From: a virus
Direction: 5' to 3' (one strand)
DNA: 36,600 bases
Virus record (IMG/VR): IMGVR_UViG_3300031951_000576
Coordinates: 1 to 36,600 of that record
Part shown: positions 29,832 to 36,600 of the stretch, piece after piece
Numbering within the stretch: position 1 is the first letter of the stretch
How the letters are laid out: every line of letters starts with the position of its first letter
The notes under the pieces: generated by a model
Told to the model about the DNA's origin: nothing
Database searches by the model: none
What the model saw: only the letters and a program-made list of their open reading frames with translations
Translations under genes and position numbers: made by a program

Positions 29832-32576
29832 ATGCCACTTTCCCAACAAGAATCTGAGCTTCTTCAGAGCCTTAAAGCAGAAGTCGCTCGGCGAACGGCA
29901 TCAAGCAATGCCATTCCAGCTCAACCTTCAGTTTCTCAAATTGAAGCTGCTGCCGTTGTTGGCTCAACCGCTCAATTAAATCAGGCGGTGCAGAAGTCGG
30001 CCACGATTGGCGAAATGCGACGGCGTGAAGAGCAGGGGCTTGTTTCTGCTCTTTCTCCAGAGCAGATCAGGCAAGCGACGATGAGCGACGCTGCTCGGAT
30101 GGGTGAAGCAATGCAGCAAGAGGAGGCTCGTCTTGCTGCTGCTGGCGCACCGTCAATGTTTGATGAGACTGTTCCTGAAGGTGCCGCATCAGTTGCGCTT
30201 GGGTTTGCTGCGCCAGAAATGCTTGCCGCAAGAGTTCCAGCTTTGGCCCGTGCGGCAATGGCTGGAAAACTTCTTCAGAGAACCGGCGCGCAGGCTACTC
30301 TTGGGGCAACCGGAGGAGCTGCTAGTGCAATTCCAAAAGCCGCAGAACTTGTTGCCAAAGGAGAACCCGCTGAAGCAGTTGGAGAAGTTGCTAAAGAAAC
30401 TGCAATAGGAACAGCACTTGGACCTGTCATTGGTGAACCAATGAGAGTCGTAATGGCTGGTGCAAAGGCGTTAGGCGGAAAACTGCCACTCATCAAGGAG
30501 ACTGTAGCCAACTTGTTCAGGCCGGTTGATCTGACCTCTGATCAGCTTAAAATGCTGAGGTCAGTTCAGACTATTGAAACTGCAACTGGACAGCAGGTTC
30601 CGATTTCTTTAGCAGGAGCGATAGATTCTCAGGCTATTTCAAAGAGAATGGCTTTAGAAGGGGCAGAACCTGACCCTGAAACAATGGGCCAACTCTATGA
30701 GCTAGCTCTTCATCGAGCAGCAAATACGCCTCGCGGAAACAGGACTCCACAAGAAATTAGCCGTCAGGTTTTCGATGTTCTCGATCCGCAACGTCAAGGT
30801 CTTGGGAAGCAAGCCGAGATGGCGGTCCAAAACTTTTCCAATAGAGCGGCAAACTCTGTAAACAATGCAGAACAGCGTATTCGTCAGGTTGGAAAATCTT
30901 TTTTTGCACCCGGGCGCAGTCTTGCCTCGATTGGAGATGACCTGAAAGAACTTGCTGAAAACTCGCTGGAGACGGCAAGGACTTCGTGGAACAAGGCTTA
31001 TTCAGATGCCAAGAAGCTGCCCGAGTATTCACAGACTCTTGTGGATCTTCAGCCACTCATTGACTTTGCAAATTCCACAGGACTGAACCTCGCCAAAACT
31101 GCTGGAGGAAACATTTCTGTTATTGCGGCACCTGCCGGACAGCGCGCCACACTTGCTGCCGCAGAAGATTTGCTGAACACAGCAAGCCTTGAGGAAGCGA
31201 GGAACTTGGCATCAAATCTTTCAAAGCAAATCAGGCAGGCTGGCGTTCTTCCTGGCGTCGATGTTCGCACTAAAGCGCAGTTAGCAGAAATTGCTGCAAA
31301 TCAGATCGACAGTGCTGTCTCTCAGACTCCAGCTCTTCAGAAAGCACTTGGCGCAGCAAACCAAAATTACGCTCAAAATATCAGTCGTTTTAGGGGTAAT
31401 TTGAGCGACGGGATTCTGAAGGAGGTTGGAGAAGGTGGCGGTCTTTCTGGAGAAGCCATCATTTCGCGGCTTACCGGATCTAACGCTGAAACCAATCTTG
31501 GTCTATTGACCGATCTTCTTGGATCTTCAAATGCACAAAAGGGGATTGATTTGGTTAAGGAGGCAATCGTTAGCACAGCATCTCAAGCTGGTAGAAAAGG
31601 TGCTGGAATCAACGTAGGGAGGATGTTTGAAACGATTAACGGACTCCCAGAGCCTGTTAGAAACAGGCTTTTCCCAAACTACGCAAACATCAGAAACGCA
31701 TTCATTTCGGAATCTCGACTTGGAGATATTAGGACTGCTGTAAAATCACCGGAAGGATATTTAGCATCAGTCAATGCTGACCCGCGTTTTGTAGAGCAAA
31801 TGCTTGGAACGACCGATAAAAACACTCTCCAGCAACTTGCACAAAAAGCAGTTCAAGAAGATGTCCGCGTTAAGTCTGAGCTTTCAAAACTTGGACTCGA
31901 CAAGGTTGTGGATAGAGATGCGTTTGACATCGCAAAATTCGTTTCTGATCCGGTAAATCAGCCAAAGATTGCAAATGTTGTTTCTAGGTTGTCGTCAAGA
32001 AAACCAGATGTACTTCGAGATGTTCAGTCTCTTTTCATCGACGATCTTCTTCAGCAATCGAAAACCGGAGATGTGATTGATGGCCAAAAACTTCTCAATC
32101 TTGTGTCTTCAGGAGTTCCGGCAGGACCGGCAACCGCAGGCCGAGCTGCCAGTCCATTCTTTGAAACAGCAAATACACTTCTAGGCCCTACTGGAAGACA
32201 AGAACTTGAAAAAGTTGCGAAAGCTATTGCTGACATGCCAGTCCCAGCAAAGTCAGCATCTGATGTGAATCGTGGGCTGATCAACTATCTTTTGGTTGGA
32301 TACCAAGGCGGCAATGTAGCTCAGGGAACAGTTCCAGCCACGCTTGCTTTCTTATCTCGGCTATGGAATTCGAAGAGTGAAGTTCGGTATCGTTTTGCGG
32401 CAAAAATGTTGTCGTCTCCAGAGCTTCGAAAGTTGGCCATGACGCCAGTCAAAGATGTCGAGGCAGCTTCTTTGGTTAGCGCGGCAAATCAACTTTCACA
32501 GTCTTTGCGTCAAGAATTTGGAAAGAACTCAGAGGAGTACAAGCAAGCGGTTGAGGCTGAAAACGAACTTCCATGA
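29832..32576 (+). CDS. Large internal virion (ejection) protein, 914 aa
   Basis: This is the longest protein here. It starts MPLSQQESELLQSLKAEV, is rich in Ala, Gln, Lys and Glu, and is mainly helical. Residues of about 110-175 contain Ala/Gly-rich hydrophobic stretches (GAASVALGFAAPEMLAARV, GATGGAASAIPKAA) that could enter membranes. The middle has coiled-coil-type repeats (LAENSLETARTSWNKAYSD). I see no transglycosylase or other catalytic motif, unlike T7 gp16. The codon choice is more A/T-rich than in the head genes. Role as a channel or ejection protein is inferred from size, composition and position. It overlaps the next gene by ATGA. Confidence 0.6.
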   Translation: MPLSQQESELLQSLKAEVARRTASSNAIPAQPSVSQIEAAAVVGSTAQLNQAVQKSATIGEMRRREEQGLVSALSPEQIRQATMSDAARMGEAMQQEEARLAAAGAPSMFDETVPEGAASVALGFAAPEMLAARVPALARAAMAGKLLQRTGAQATLGATGGAASAIPKAAELVAKGEPAEAVGEVAKETAIGTALGPVIGEPMRVVMAGAKALGGKLPLIKETVANLFRPVDLTSDQLKMLRSVQTIETATGQQVPISLAGAIDSQAISKRMALEGAEPDPETMGQLYELALHRAANTPRGNRTPQEISRQVFDVLDPQRQGLGKQAEMAVQNFSNRAANSVNNAEQRIRQVGKSFFAPGRSLASIGDDLKELAENSLETARTSWNKAYSDAKKLPEYSQTLVDLQPLIDFANSTGLNLAKTAGGNISVIAAPAGQRATLAAAEDLLNTASLEEARNLASNLSKQIRQAGVLPGVDVRTKAQLAEIAANQIDSAVSQTPALQKALGAANQNYAQNISRFRGNLSDGILKEVGEGGGLSGEAIISRLTGSNAETNLGLLTDLLGSSNAQKGIDLVKEAIVSTASQAGRKGAGINVGRMFETINGLPEPVRNRLFPNYANIRNAFISESRLGDIRTAVKSPEGYLASVNADPRFVEQMLGTTDKNTLQQLAQKAVQEDVRVKSELSKLGLDKVVDRDAFDIAKFVSDPVNQPKIANVVSRLSSRKPDVLRDVQSLFIDDLLQQSKTGDVIDGQKLLNLVSSGVPAGPATAGRAASPFFETANTLLGPTGRQELEKVAKAIADMPVPAKSASDVNRGLINYLLVGYQGGNVAQGTVPATLAFLSRLWNSKSEVRYRFAAKMLSSPELRKLAMTPVKDVEAASLVSAANQLSQSLRQEFGKNSEEYKQAVEAENELP

Positions 32577-32842
32577 AAACCTCCCTCTCCAAGAAAGGTA
32601 ACGTCTACCAGGGAAAGAAGGTGACGCTCAACAAGCCGTTCTACACTCCGGGTGAGCGGAAGAAGAGTGCTGTCTACGTCAAGAACGACAGCGGCAACGT
32701 CATCAAGGTTCGCTTCGGCGACCCGAACATGGAAATCAAGCGCGACAATCCTGAGCGTCGTAAGAACTTCCGCGCGCGGCATAACTGCGCGAGTGCAAAG
32801 GACAAGACGACGCCTAAGTTCTGGTCCTGCAAGGCTTGGTAA
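32573..32842 (+). CDS. Small basic phage protein (GKKVTLNKPF ... RARHNC, DUF6321-like)
   Basis: 89 residues: KGKKVTLNKPF-type start (here QGKKVTLNKPFYTPGERKK), then SAVYVKNDSGNVIKVRFGD, PNMEIKRDNPERRKNFRARH, and NCASAKDKTTPKFWSCKAW at the end. Two cysteines and many basic residues suggest a small metal- or nucleic-acid-binding fold. I recall the same series from many marine phage and virus proteins with no known role (DUF6321-like). It overlaps the ejection protein stop. Base composition returns to the G/C level of the head genes. Confidence 0.75.
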   Translation: MKTSLSKKGNVYQGKKVTLNKPFYTPGERKKSAVYVKNDSGNVIKVRFGDPNMEIKRDNPERRKNFRARHNCASAKDKTTPKFWSCKAW

Positions 32843-32871
32843 TTTTGTAGTTAAAACTCATTCTAACTGAT

Positions 32872-33060
32872 ATGGACAAGATGAAACTTGGTGGTGGCGG
32901 ACGGTATGAGAAGCTCGTTGGCGAGCTTGAGAAGAAGGGCGTCAAAGATCCGGCGGCATTAAGTGCCGCAATCGGACGCAAAAAATACGGCAAGGCGAAG
33001 TTCCAATCGCTCGCCGCCAAAGGCCGTCGCCGCGCTGAACGCGAGAAGGCTAACGCCTAG
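32872..33060 (+). CDS. Small basic phage protein (KKYGKxKF motif)
   Basis: 62 residues, strongly basic: GGGGRYEKLVGELEKKGVKDP, then ALSAAIGRKKYGKAKFQSL and AKGRRRAEREKANA. The GVK-(D/N)P-x-AL-x-A-x-IGRKKYGK-x-KF pattern is common in small phage proteins, often near the two types seen at 12333-12750. It may bind nucleic acid. Its end overlaps the end of the primase gene on the other strand by 11 bases. A start at 32881 is also possible. Confidence 0.7.
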   Translation: MDKMKLGGGGRYEKLVGELEKKGVKDPAALSAAIGRKKYGKAKFQSLAAKGRRRAEREKANA

Positions 33061-34867
33061 GTCGTCCGCCCCACGGCTTCTTCGTCGTAGCCGCCGCCTT
33101 ATCGACTACAAACTGCTCAGGCGGTGCGTAGTCCCAGGATATCGTTCCGACTCCTCGTTGAATGACGATAGAGCCGGTTTTGTTTCCGTTTTTATCCTTC
33201 AGTCCTGACCTATCTCCGCGCTTCGCCATTCCGAGCATGAAGCGTCGCGGCTGATTGAATCCAACTTCCTTCAGGACAATTACCTCTCTCGCCCAGTTGG
33301 TCAGGTCGGAGCTTCCGAATCCTGAGTAGGCCATGTCTGCCACGCTCTCCGGTTTTTCGTCCTTACCCTTCGGCTTGGGGAAGTGATGAACCAGCACGAT
33401 GACGACTCCTGTCTCCATCATAATCGGCTGGAGCAGATGTCGCGTGAAGTTCGCGCAGACCTCGATGTCCGATGGATTTCCGCCGATGTAGGAGAGCAGA
33501 GGGTCGATATAGACAATGTCTACTTTCGTTTTTCGAATAAGACGGCGCAGCATGGTCGTGAACTCCACGCCGGTTCGAACTGCCTCTCTGAAGAAGAGCA
33601 TGTCCGCACGGCGCAATCCGTTCTGCCAATCGCTTCCGAAGACCATCTGCGCGGCTCCTTTCAGTGCATCATGCTGATCGGCGATGTCGTTCTCAGCTTG
33701 AACGTAGGCCACCTTGAGCGGTCGTACCGGCTGACATCCGAACCAATCTGAACCTATGGCCCACCTCAGTCCTTGATAGAACGCCATCGAGCTTTTGCCG
33801 CATCCGCTCTGACCGACAAAGAGGACCGATGAACCGCGCCGAATCCATCTGTCACCAATCAGGTTGTCAGGGTCGTTCTCAGGATCGTAGTCGATGATGC
33901 TCTGGAGCGTGAACTCCTGAGGCATGTCCTGGGACTCCAGATAGTCCGTGAACGCATCCCAGTTCACGACGCCCACATTGATGGCGACAAGCCTCTGCTC
34001 CTTGCCATCGCGCATCACACCGGCAAGACGAGAGAACCTGCTCGCGTTCTTGTTCTTCGGATCGATGCCCAACGCTTCCAGATGGCGATAGACGACATCA
34101 CGACGCTCGTTCCATTCCTCCTTGTTCGCCGCTTCAACGCGCACCCATCCGTGCAGACTCTTGCCGCCGGAATCGATGACGACAGAGAGTGGCAGCTTGG
34201 ACTCCTTCAGGATCGTCCATTGCTCGTCCTTCGTCTTGTCATCCATCTCGACCAGCACATGGCGGAAGGCTGACACGCCGGAATCCGAACCTGTCTCATC
34301 CAAGCACGGGTTGACCCGCACATACGCGCCACGGCTATCAGGACCGTTCCACATGGAACTTATGGGCGGCGTGAAATGCTTCTCAATCCATTCGTCGCGC
34401 TTGAGGAACGTACCCTTGGACGCTGGCCTACCCTTACCCTCCTCGTCGCAGATGATGTCATTGCAGATGCAGACAACTTCATCCGGCTCGAAGCAGGCTT
34501 TGAGAAAGTCGATGGTTGTAAATCGGCATTCCGGTTGCGGAATTGCTTGGATCTTTTGAACGATGAACTTGCCGGTCGTGGATACCGGCGTTCCGCTTTG
34601 TGCTGAGAGAAGCCATCCCTTCGGCTTGTCGTGCGTCACGGTCATCGCCTGATTGACCTTGTGGGCCAATTCGTTCGGCTTCCACGGCGGAACGCACTTC
34701 GCGTTGTACTCGCTCAGCAGCATCTCCGCATCGGAGCGTGATAGCTCGAAGCCATGAACTAGAGCGGTAGCTACTGCGAAGGTTGTGTTATGACCTCCCT
34801 GACCGCTAACGGCTCCGGGGGTGTTTCGAAGCCATGCTCGCGCACGGTCGATATTTGAATTGCTCAT
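33050..34867 (-). CDS. Primase-helicase: PriCT-like, AEP-type primase and RecA-type ATPase fusion
   Basis: 605 residues. Residues 1-75 resemble a PriCT/D5_N-type helical domain (ISGQGGH-like VSGQGGHNTTFAVATALVHG). Residues 200-290 carry archaeo-eukaryotic primase motifs: LVEMDD (207-210), VVIDSGGKSLHGWVRV (229-244) and ASRFSRLAGV (275-284). Residues 340-560 form a RecA/AAA_25-type ATPase with Walker A GQSGCGKSS (352-360), Walker B DIVYIDP (450-456) and VIVLVHHF. It probably makes primers and unwinds or loads on DNA for phage replication. The last residues are basic (KKPWGGRPRR). It begins the leftward minus genes seen here and ends by overlapping the last tail gene. Confidence 0.8.
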   Translation of the reverse strand: MSNSNIDRARAWLRNTPGAVSGQGGHNTTFAVATALVHGFELSRSDAEMLLSEYNAKCVPPWKPNELAHKVNQAMTVTHDKPKGWLLSAQSGTPVSTTGKFIVQKIQAIPQPECRFTTIDFLKACFEPDEVVCICNDIICDEEGKGRPASKGTFLKRDEWIEKHFTPPISSMWNGPDSRGAYVRVNPCLDETGSDSGVSAFRHVLVEMDDKTKDEQWTILKESKLPLSVVIDSGGKSLHGWVRVEAANKEEWNERRDVVYRHLEALGIDPKNKNASRFSRLAGVMRDGKEQRLVAINVGVVNWDAFTDYLESQDMPQEFTLQSIIDYDPENDPDNLIGDRWIRRGSSVLFVGQSGCGKSSMAFYQGLRWAIGSDWFGCQPVRPLKVAYVQAENDIADQHDALKGAAQMVFGSDWQNGLRRADMLFFREAVRTGVEFTTMLRRLIRKTKVDIVYIDPLLSYIGGNPSDIEVCANFTRHLLQPIMMETGVVIVLVHHFPKPKGKDEKPESVADMAYSGFGSSDLTNWAREVIVLKEVGFNQPRRFMLGMAKRGDRSGLKDKNGNKTGSIVIQRGVGTISWDYAPPEQFVVDKAAATTKKPWGGRPRR

Positions 34868-35088
34868 TCGATTCCAAGTTGTTTTCTCGCGAGTTCCCCG
34901 GACCTGCCAAGGTCAGTCTTGGCGATTTCCTGAAGAACAGAATTTGATTTCTCTAATTTCTGAAAAAGGAGAGACAGCTCTTTGGGAGTCATCAGGTACT
35001 TGCTCCATTGTTGGATGGGTATGGAGCGAGACTTGAACTTCGCAAAGAGCTGCTCTTGTGCGGCGATGTAATGGCTAGGGCTTCGCAT
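34864..35088 (-). CDS. Small helical hypothetical protein, 74 aa
   Basis: It starts MRSPSHYIAAQEQLFAKF and has several charged helices, ending ARKQLGIE. No domain recognised. The stop overlaps the primase start (ATGA), and the start overlaps the neighbouring gene, so the two are probably translated together. Confidence 0.55.
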   Translation of the reverse strand: MRSPSHYIAAQEQLFAKFKSRSIPIQQWSKYLMTPKELSLLFQKLEKSNSVLQEIAKTDLGRSGELARKQLGIE

Positions 35089-35260
35089 CTATCAGCGCGA
35101 ACTTGGCATTGAATTCAGCCTTAGTTCGAACGTAGACCTTTCGCTTTCCCTCACGCATGTAGGCCACGCCTTGCCACTTGGTTTCTCCGATTCGTATCTC
35201 TACGTCGTCGGAGAGGAGTTCAACCTGCACCGAGCTGTTTCCTAAGTTCTTGTATCTCAT
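35075..35260 (-). CDS. Small conserved-type hypothetical protein, 61 aa
   Basis: I prefer ATG 35260 (MRYKNLGNSSV); longer starts would overlap the upstream gene more. The sequence is strand-rich, with RIGETKWQGVAYMREGKRKVY and VRTKAEFNAKFALID. The W-Q-G-V-x-Y-x-R and Y-V-R-x-x-x-x-F-x-x-(K/R)-F pattern occurs in small phage proteins of unknown role. It overlaps neighbours on both sides. Confidence 0.6.
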   Translation of the reverse strand: MRYKNLGNSSVQVELLSDDVEIRIGETKWQGVAYMREGKRKVYVRTKAEFNAKFALIDAKP

Positions 35261-35420
35261 CTTCGGAAGCATCGTCGAGATGGCCTGAACCGCTCGAATG
35301 CCAGACTTCATCCACGTTTTGCTGGGGCTTCGGCCTGCTCATCCAACCGCGAAGAAGTGCATACTCGATCAACTGAGGGGCTTCCTTCAACAACTGTTGT
35401 CGCGTGATTTCAGATTTCAT
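35220..35420 (-). CDS. Hypothetical protein, 66 aa
   Basis: The start MKSEITRQQLLKEAP at 35420 is chosen for its short 11-base overlap with the upstream gene. The protein is helical and acidic at the end (LDDASEDEIQELRKQL). No family recognised. Confidence 0.5.
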   Translation of the reverse strand: MKSEITRQQLLKEAPQLIEYALLRGWMSRPKPQQNVDEVWHSSGSGHLDDASEDEIQELRKQLGAG

Positions 35421-35607
35421 CAGGTTCGATTCGTTTGCCGCGTCGTCCGCCTGCTCGGCGCATTCCCATTTCGGTTCCGATTTCGTTGGCGAATCCACGG
35501 CGGATCAACCATTCCTTGTACTTTCGGTCGATGTAGGCGAAGTCGATCCTTGGGGTCGATTCGTCTGCGTCTGCCACTCGGACTGTCGTTACTTTGTTCA
35601 TGCTCAT
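35410..35607 (-). CDS. Small hypothetical protein, 65 aa
   Basis: Starts MSMNKVTTVRVADADES at 35607, with ATGA overlap upstream. It has a beta-type start, YIDRKYKEWLIRRGFANE in the middle and a basic Arg/Gly stretch (RRAGGRRGKR) near the end, which could touch nucleic acid. No family recognised. Confidence 0.5.
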   Translation of the reverse strand: MSMNKVTTVRVADADESTPRIDFAYIDRKYKEWLIRRGFANEIGTEMGMRRAGGRRGKRIEPDEI

Positions 35608-35798
35608 TTGTATATCTCGATTGTTTGTTTGTAGTGTCGCTCAGCTTGGGTGCAGTTCCAGCACAGGTCATGCCCTGCGTTGCATCCGCATCCGAGAGAT
35701 TTGAAGAGAACCTTGGCCAACCATTGGTATTCCTCGATGGCATGGCGCAGGGTTTCGATGTCGGTTTCCTCTGCAAGAGGTTTGGTAGGCTCGCTCAT
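35604..35798 (-). CDS. Small Cys-rich hypothetical protein, 64 aa
   Basis: I chose ATG 35798 (MSEPTKPLAEETD) because it overlaps the upstream stop. The first half is helical (IETLRHAIEEYQWLAKVLFK). The second half holds CGCNAGHDLCWNC with four Cys and one His, which could bind zinc, followed by a helical end. Function unknown. Confidence 0.55.
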   Translation of the reverse strand: MSEPTKPLAEETDIETLRHAIEEYQWLAKVLFKSLGCGCNAGHDLCWNCTQAERHYKQTIEIYK

Positions 35799-35914
35799 TT
35801 GACGACGAAGAGAATGAAGTATGCGGCGGTGATGACCATGCCAGCGCAGAACGCGGCGATGAGGAGCTGTCTGATTTCGTCCGATGATGGAGGACGGCTC
35901 GATCTGCGGATCAT
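35795..35914 (-). CDS. Very small membrane protein, 39 aa
   Basis: Starts MIRRSSRPPSSDEIRQ at 35914 (ATGA overlap) and continues as one hydrophobic span (LLIAAFCAGMVITAAYFILF), ending VVK. The basic N-terminus suggests an N-in membrane topology. No family known. It lies between two coupled genes, which supports it despite its length. Confidence 0.5.
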   Translation of the reverse strand: MIRRSSRPPSSDEIRQLLIAAFCAGMVITAAYFILFVVK

Positions 35915-36375
35915 CTGCCACCTCCTAGGGCATAGTGAAGGATCAGAAGCGCGTCGCAGTTCTTCAGGGTTACGTCCAGATGGGGGTACAATTCCTGCGC
36001 CTTCGCCTTGAGCTTTCTTTTCCATTCCGAATGATCTTTGCACGATGCTTTCCCGCCGAGTCCTAGAGGAGCCTGCCACACTTTTGGAGCTGCTCTGTGA
36101 AGAGCGTATCCGTATGCGTATGCAGCAGCCTCAACTCGACCAAGGTTTCTGTGAAGTGTCGCCATCGACGAGCTTTTCGTCTTGGGAGACACGAACAGTG
36201 GAAGTTCCTCGATCCATAACTCTGCATTGGCCGTCTTTAGCTGATTGATCAGCGCGCAGATTTCAGGCAGCGATTCCGGCATGGACAGCAGGATAATGCC
36301 GTCCGGTGTATTGACCGCGAATCCTCCGCTGACGCCAGGATCTACGGCTACGATGGGTTTGTTGTTTGCTTTCAT
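35911..36375 (-). CDS. RuvC-like Holliday junction resolvase
   Basis: 154 residues, RNase H fold. PIVAVDPGVSGGFAV holds the first catalytic Asp (residue 12), LWIEELPLF the Glu (56/57), and NCDALLILHYAL the last Asp (141). This D...E...D layout with DPG and D-A-L is that of RuvC-type crossover junction endonucleases, which cut four-way DNA junctions arising in phage replication and before packaging. It is close in length to bacterial RuvC. The start follows AATCCA, as in several left-arm genes. It is next to the SSB gene, as expected for a replication/recombination module. Confidence 0.8.
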   Translation of the reverse strand: MKANNKPIVAVDPGVSGGFAVNTPDGIILLSMPESLPEICALINQLKTANAELWIEELPLFVSPKTKSSSMATLHRNLGRVEAAAYAYGYALHRAAPKVWQAPLGLGGKASCKDHSEWKRKLKAKAQELYPHLDVTLKNCDALLILHYALGGGR

Positions 36376-36379
36376 TGGA

Positions 36380-36600
36380 TTAGTAACACAGCACGGTTAT
36401 CTGCTCCGCAGCGATTCGAACCGCACTTTTCGTATCGCCACCTTCCGACCACTTCTCAACCTTCACACGGCCCTTGACACGCACCAGCGCGCCATTCTCG
36501 ATTTCGAGAAATTTCTCAGCCACCTGTCCCCATGATGAAAGTTCAAAATCATCGTAGTCTTCGTGGAATCGGCCATCAGCATCGGTCCAATGGCGAGCGA
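36380..36600 (-). CDS. ssb: Single-stranded DNA-binding protein, partial (N-terminus beyond right edge)
   Basis: The frame is open at the right edge and ends at TAA 36380, giving the last 73 residues. It reads HWTDADGRFHEDYDDFELSS then WGQVAEKF, GALVRVKGRVKVEKW and AVRIAAEQITVL, the OB-fold series of SSB (W-x-x-V-A-E, the G-x-L-V-x-V-x-G-R strand, and the final I-x-A-x-x-I). The usual acidic C-terminal tail is missing: the protein ends CY. It binds single-stranded DNA in replication. Only the C-terminal half is visible. Confidence 0.75.
   Translation of the reverse strand, partial: ARHWTDADGRFHEDYDDFELSSWGQVAEKFLEIENGALVRVKGRVKVEKWSEGGDTKSAVRIAAEQITVLCY

Noticed and set aside
35298-36011. 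Open frame of 237 codons on the plus strand over small minus-strand genes
   Set aside because: The minus strand here has a chain of ATGA-coupled genes including a RuvC-like enzyme; the plus frame is Arg/Ser-rich noise.
36400-36425. GGTTCGAATC-like T-arm sequence suggesting a tRNA
   Set aside because: It lies inside the SSB coding frame and no acceptor, D or anticodon arms can be drawn around it.
1-36600. CRISPR array, integrase, reverse transcriptase with template repeat, or insertion sequence
   Set aside because: No regularly spaced repeats, no recombinase motifs and no long terminal inverted repeats were seen on either strand.

Overview
The window looks like part of the genome of an uncultured tailed double-stranded DNA phage. 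It has a large terminase, portal, a probable major capsid protein and a scaffold-like protein. There is no tape-measure protein or tail-tube repeat; instead there are a nozzle-like protein and three large Ala/Gln-rich proteins of the ejection type, so a short-tailed (podovirus) virion is the best reading. There are no tRNA genes, integrase, insertion sequences or CRISPR arrays that I can see. Coding density is very high, with many ATGA stop/start overlaps. Most genes lack a clear Shine-Dalgarno site and start in A/T-rich contexts (AAATT-ATG) or after ATCC-ATG. That hints at a host that relies little on Shine-Dalgarno, but the host cannot be named from this sequence.

Layout. (1) 1-5019, minus strand: about nineteen small mostly unknown genes of accessory type, with repeated leader elements, and one lysozyme/transglycosylase-like gene. 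(2) 5020-5205: divergent, repeat-rich control region. (3) 5206-12893, plus strand: a TerS-like protein, a PD-(D/E)XK-like nuclease, the probable major capsid protein, an HNH endonuclease behind a terminator, decoration/fibre proteins, a LamG-type fibre, a lysis cassette (two holin-like proteins and a nested spanin-like pair) and three small basic proteins. (4) 12897-12935: two-way terminator. (5) 12939-22710, minus strand, transcribed TerL, zinc-cluster protein, portal, a five-gene glycan cassette (methyltransferase, GT25, methyltransferase, GT25, GH130-like propeller), a small protein, scaffold. (6) 22711-22764: short divergent gap. (7) 22765-33060, plus strand: collagen/C1q-like fibre, nozzle, collar-type fibre, putative adaptor, three ejection-type proteins, two small basic proteins. 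(8) 33050-36600, minus strand: primase-helicase fusion, small genes, RuvC-like resolvase and a partial SSB that runs off the right edge. The replication module probably continues beyond the window and may join the left minus-strand arm on a circular map.

How the genes work together. SSB, RuvC-like resolvase and the primase-ATPase serve replication and recombination. TerS/TerL, portal, scaffold and capsid serve head assembly and packaging. Nozzle, adaptor, fibres and ejection proteins serve tail assembly, adsorption and DNA delivery. Holins, spanins and the transglycosylase serve lysis. The glycan cassette inside the head operon is the most unusual part: it could decorate the virion or alter a host surface glycan.
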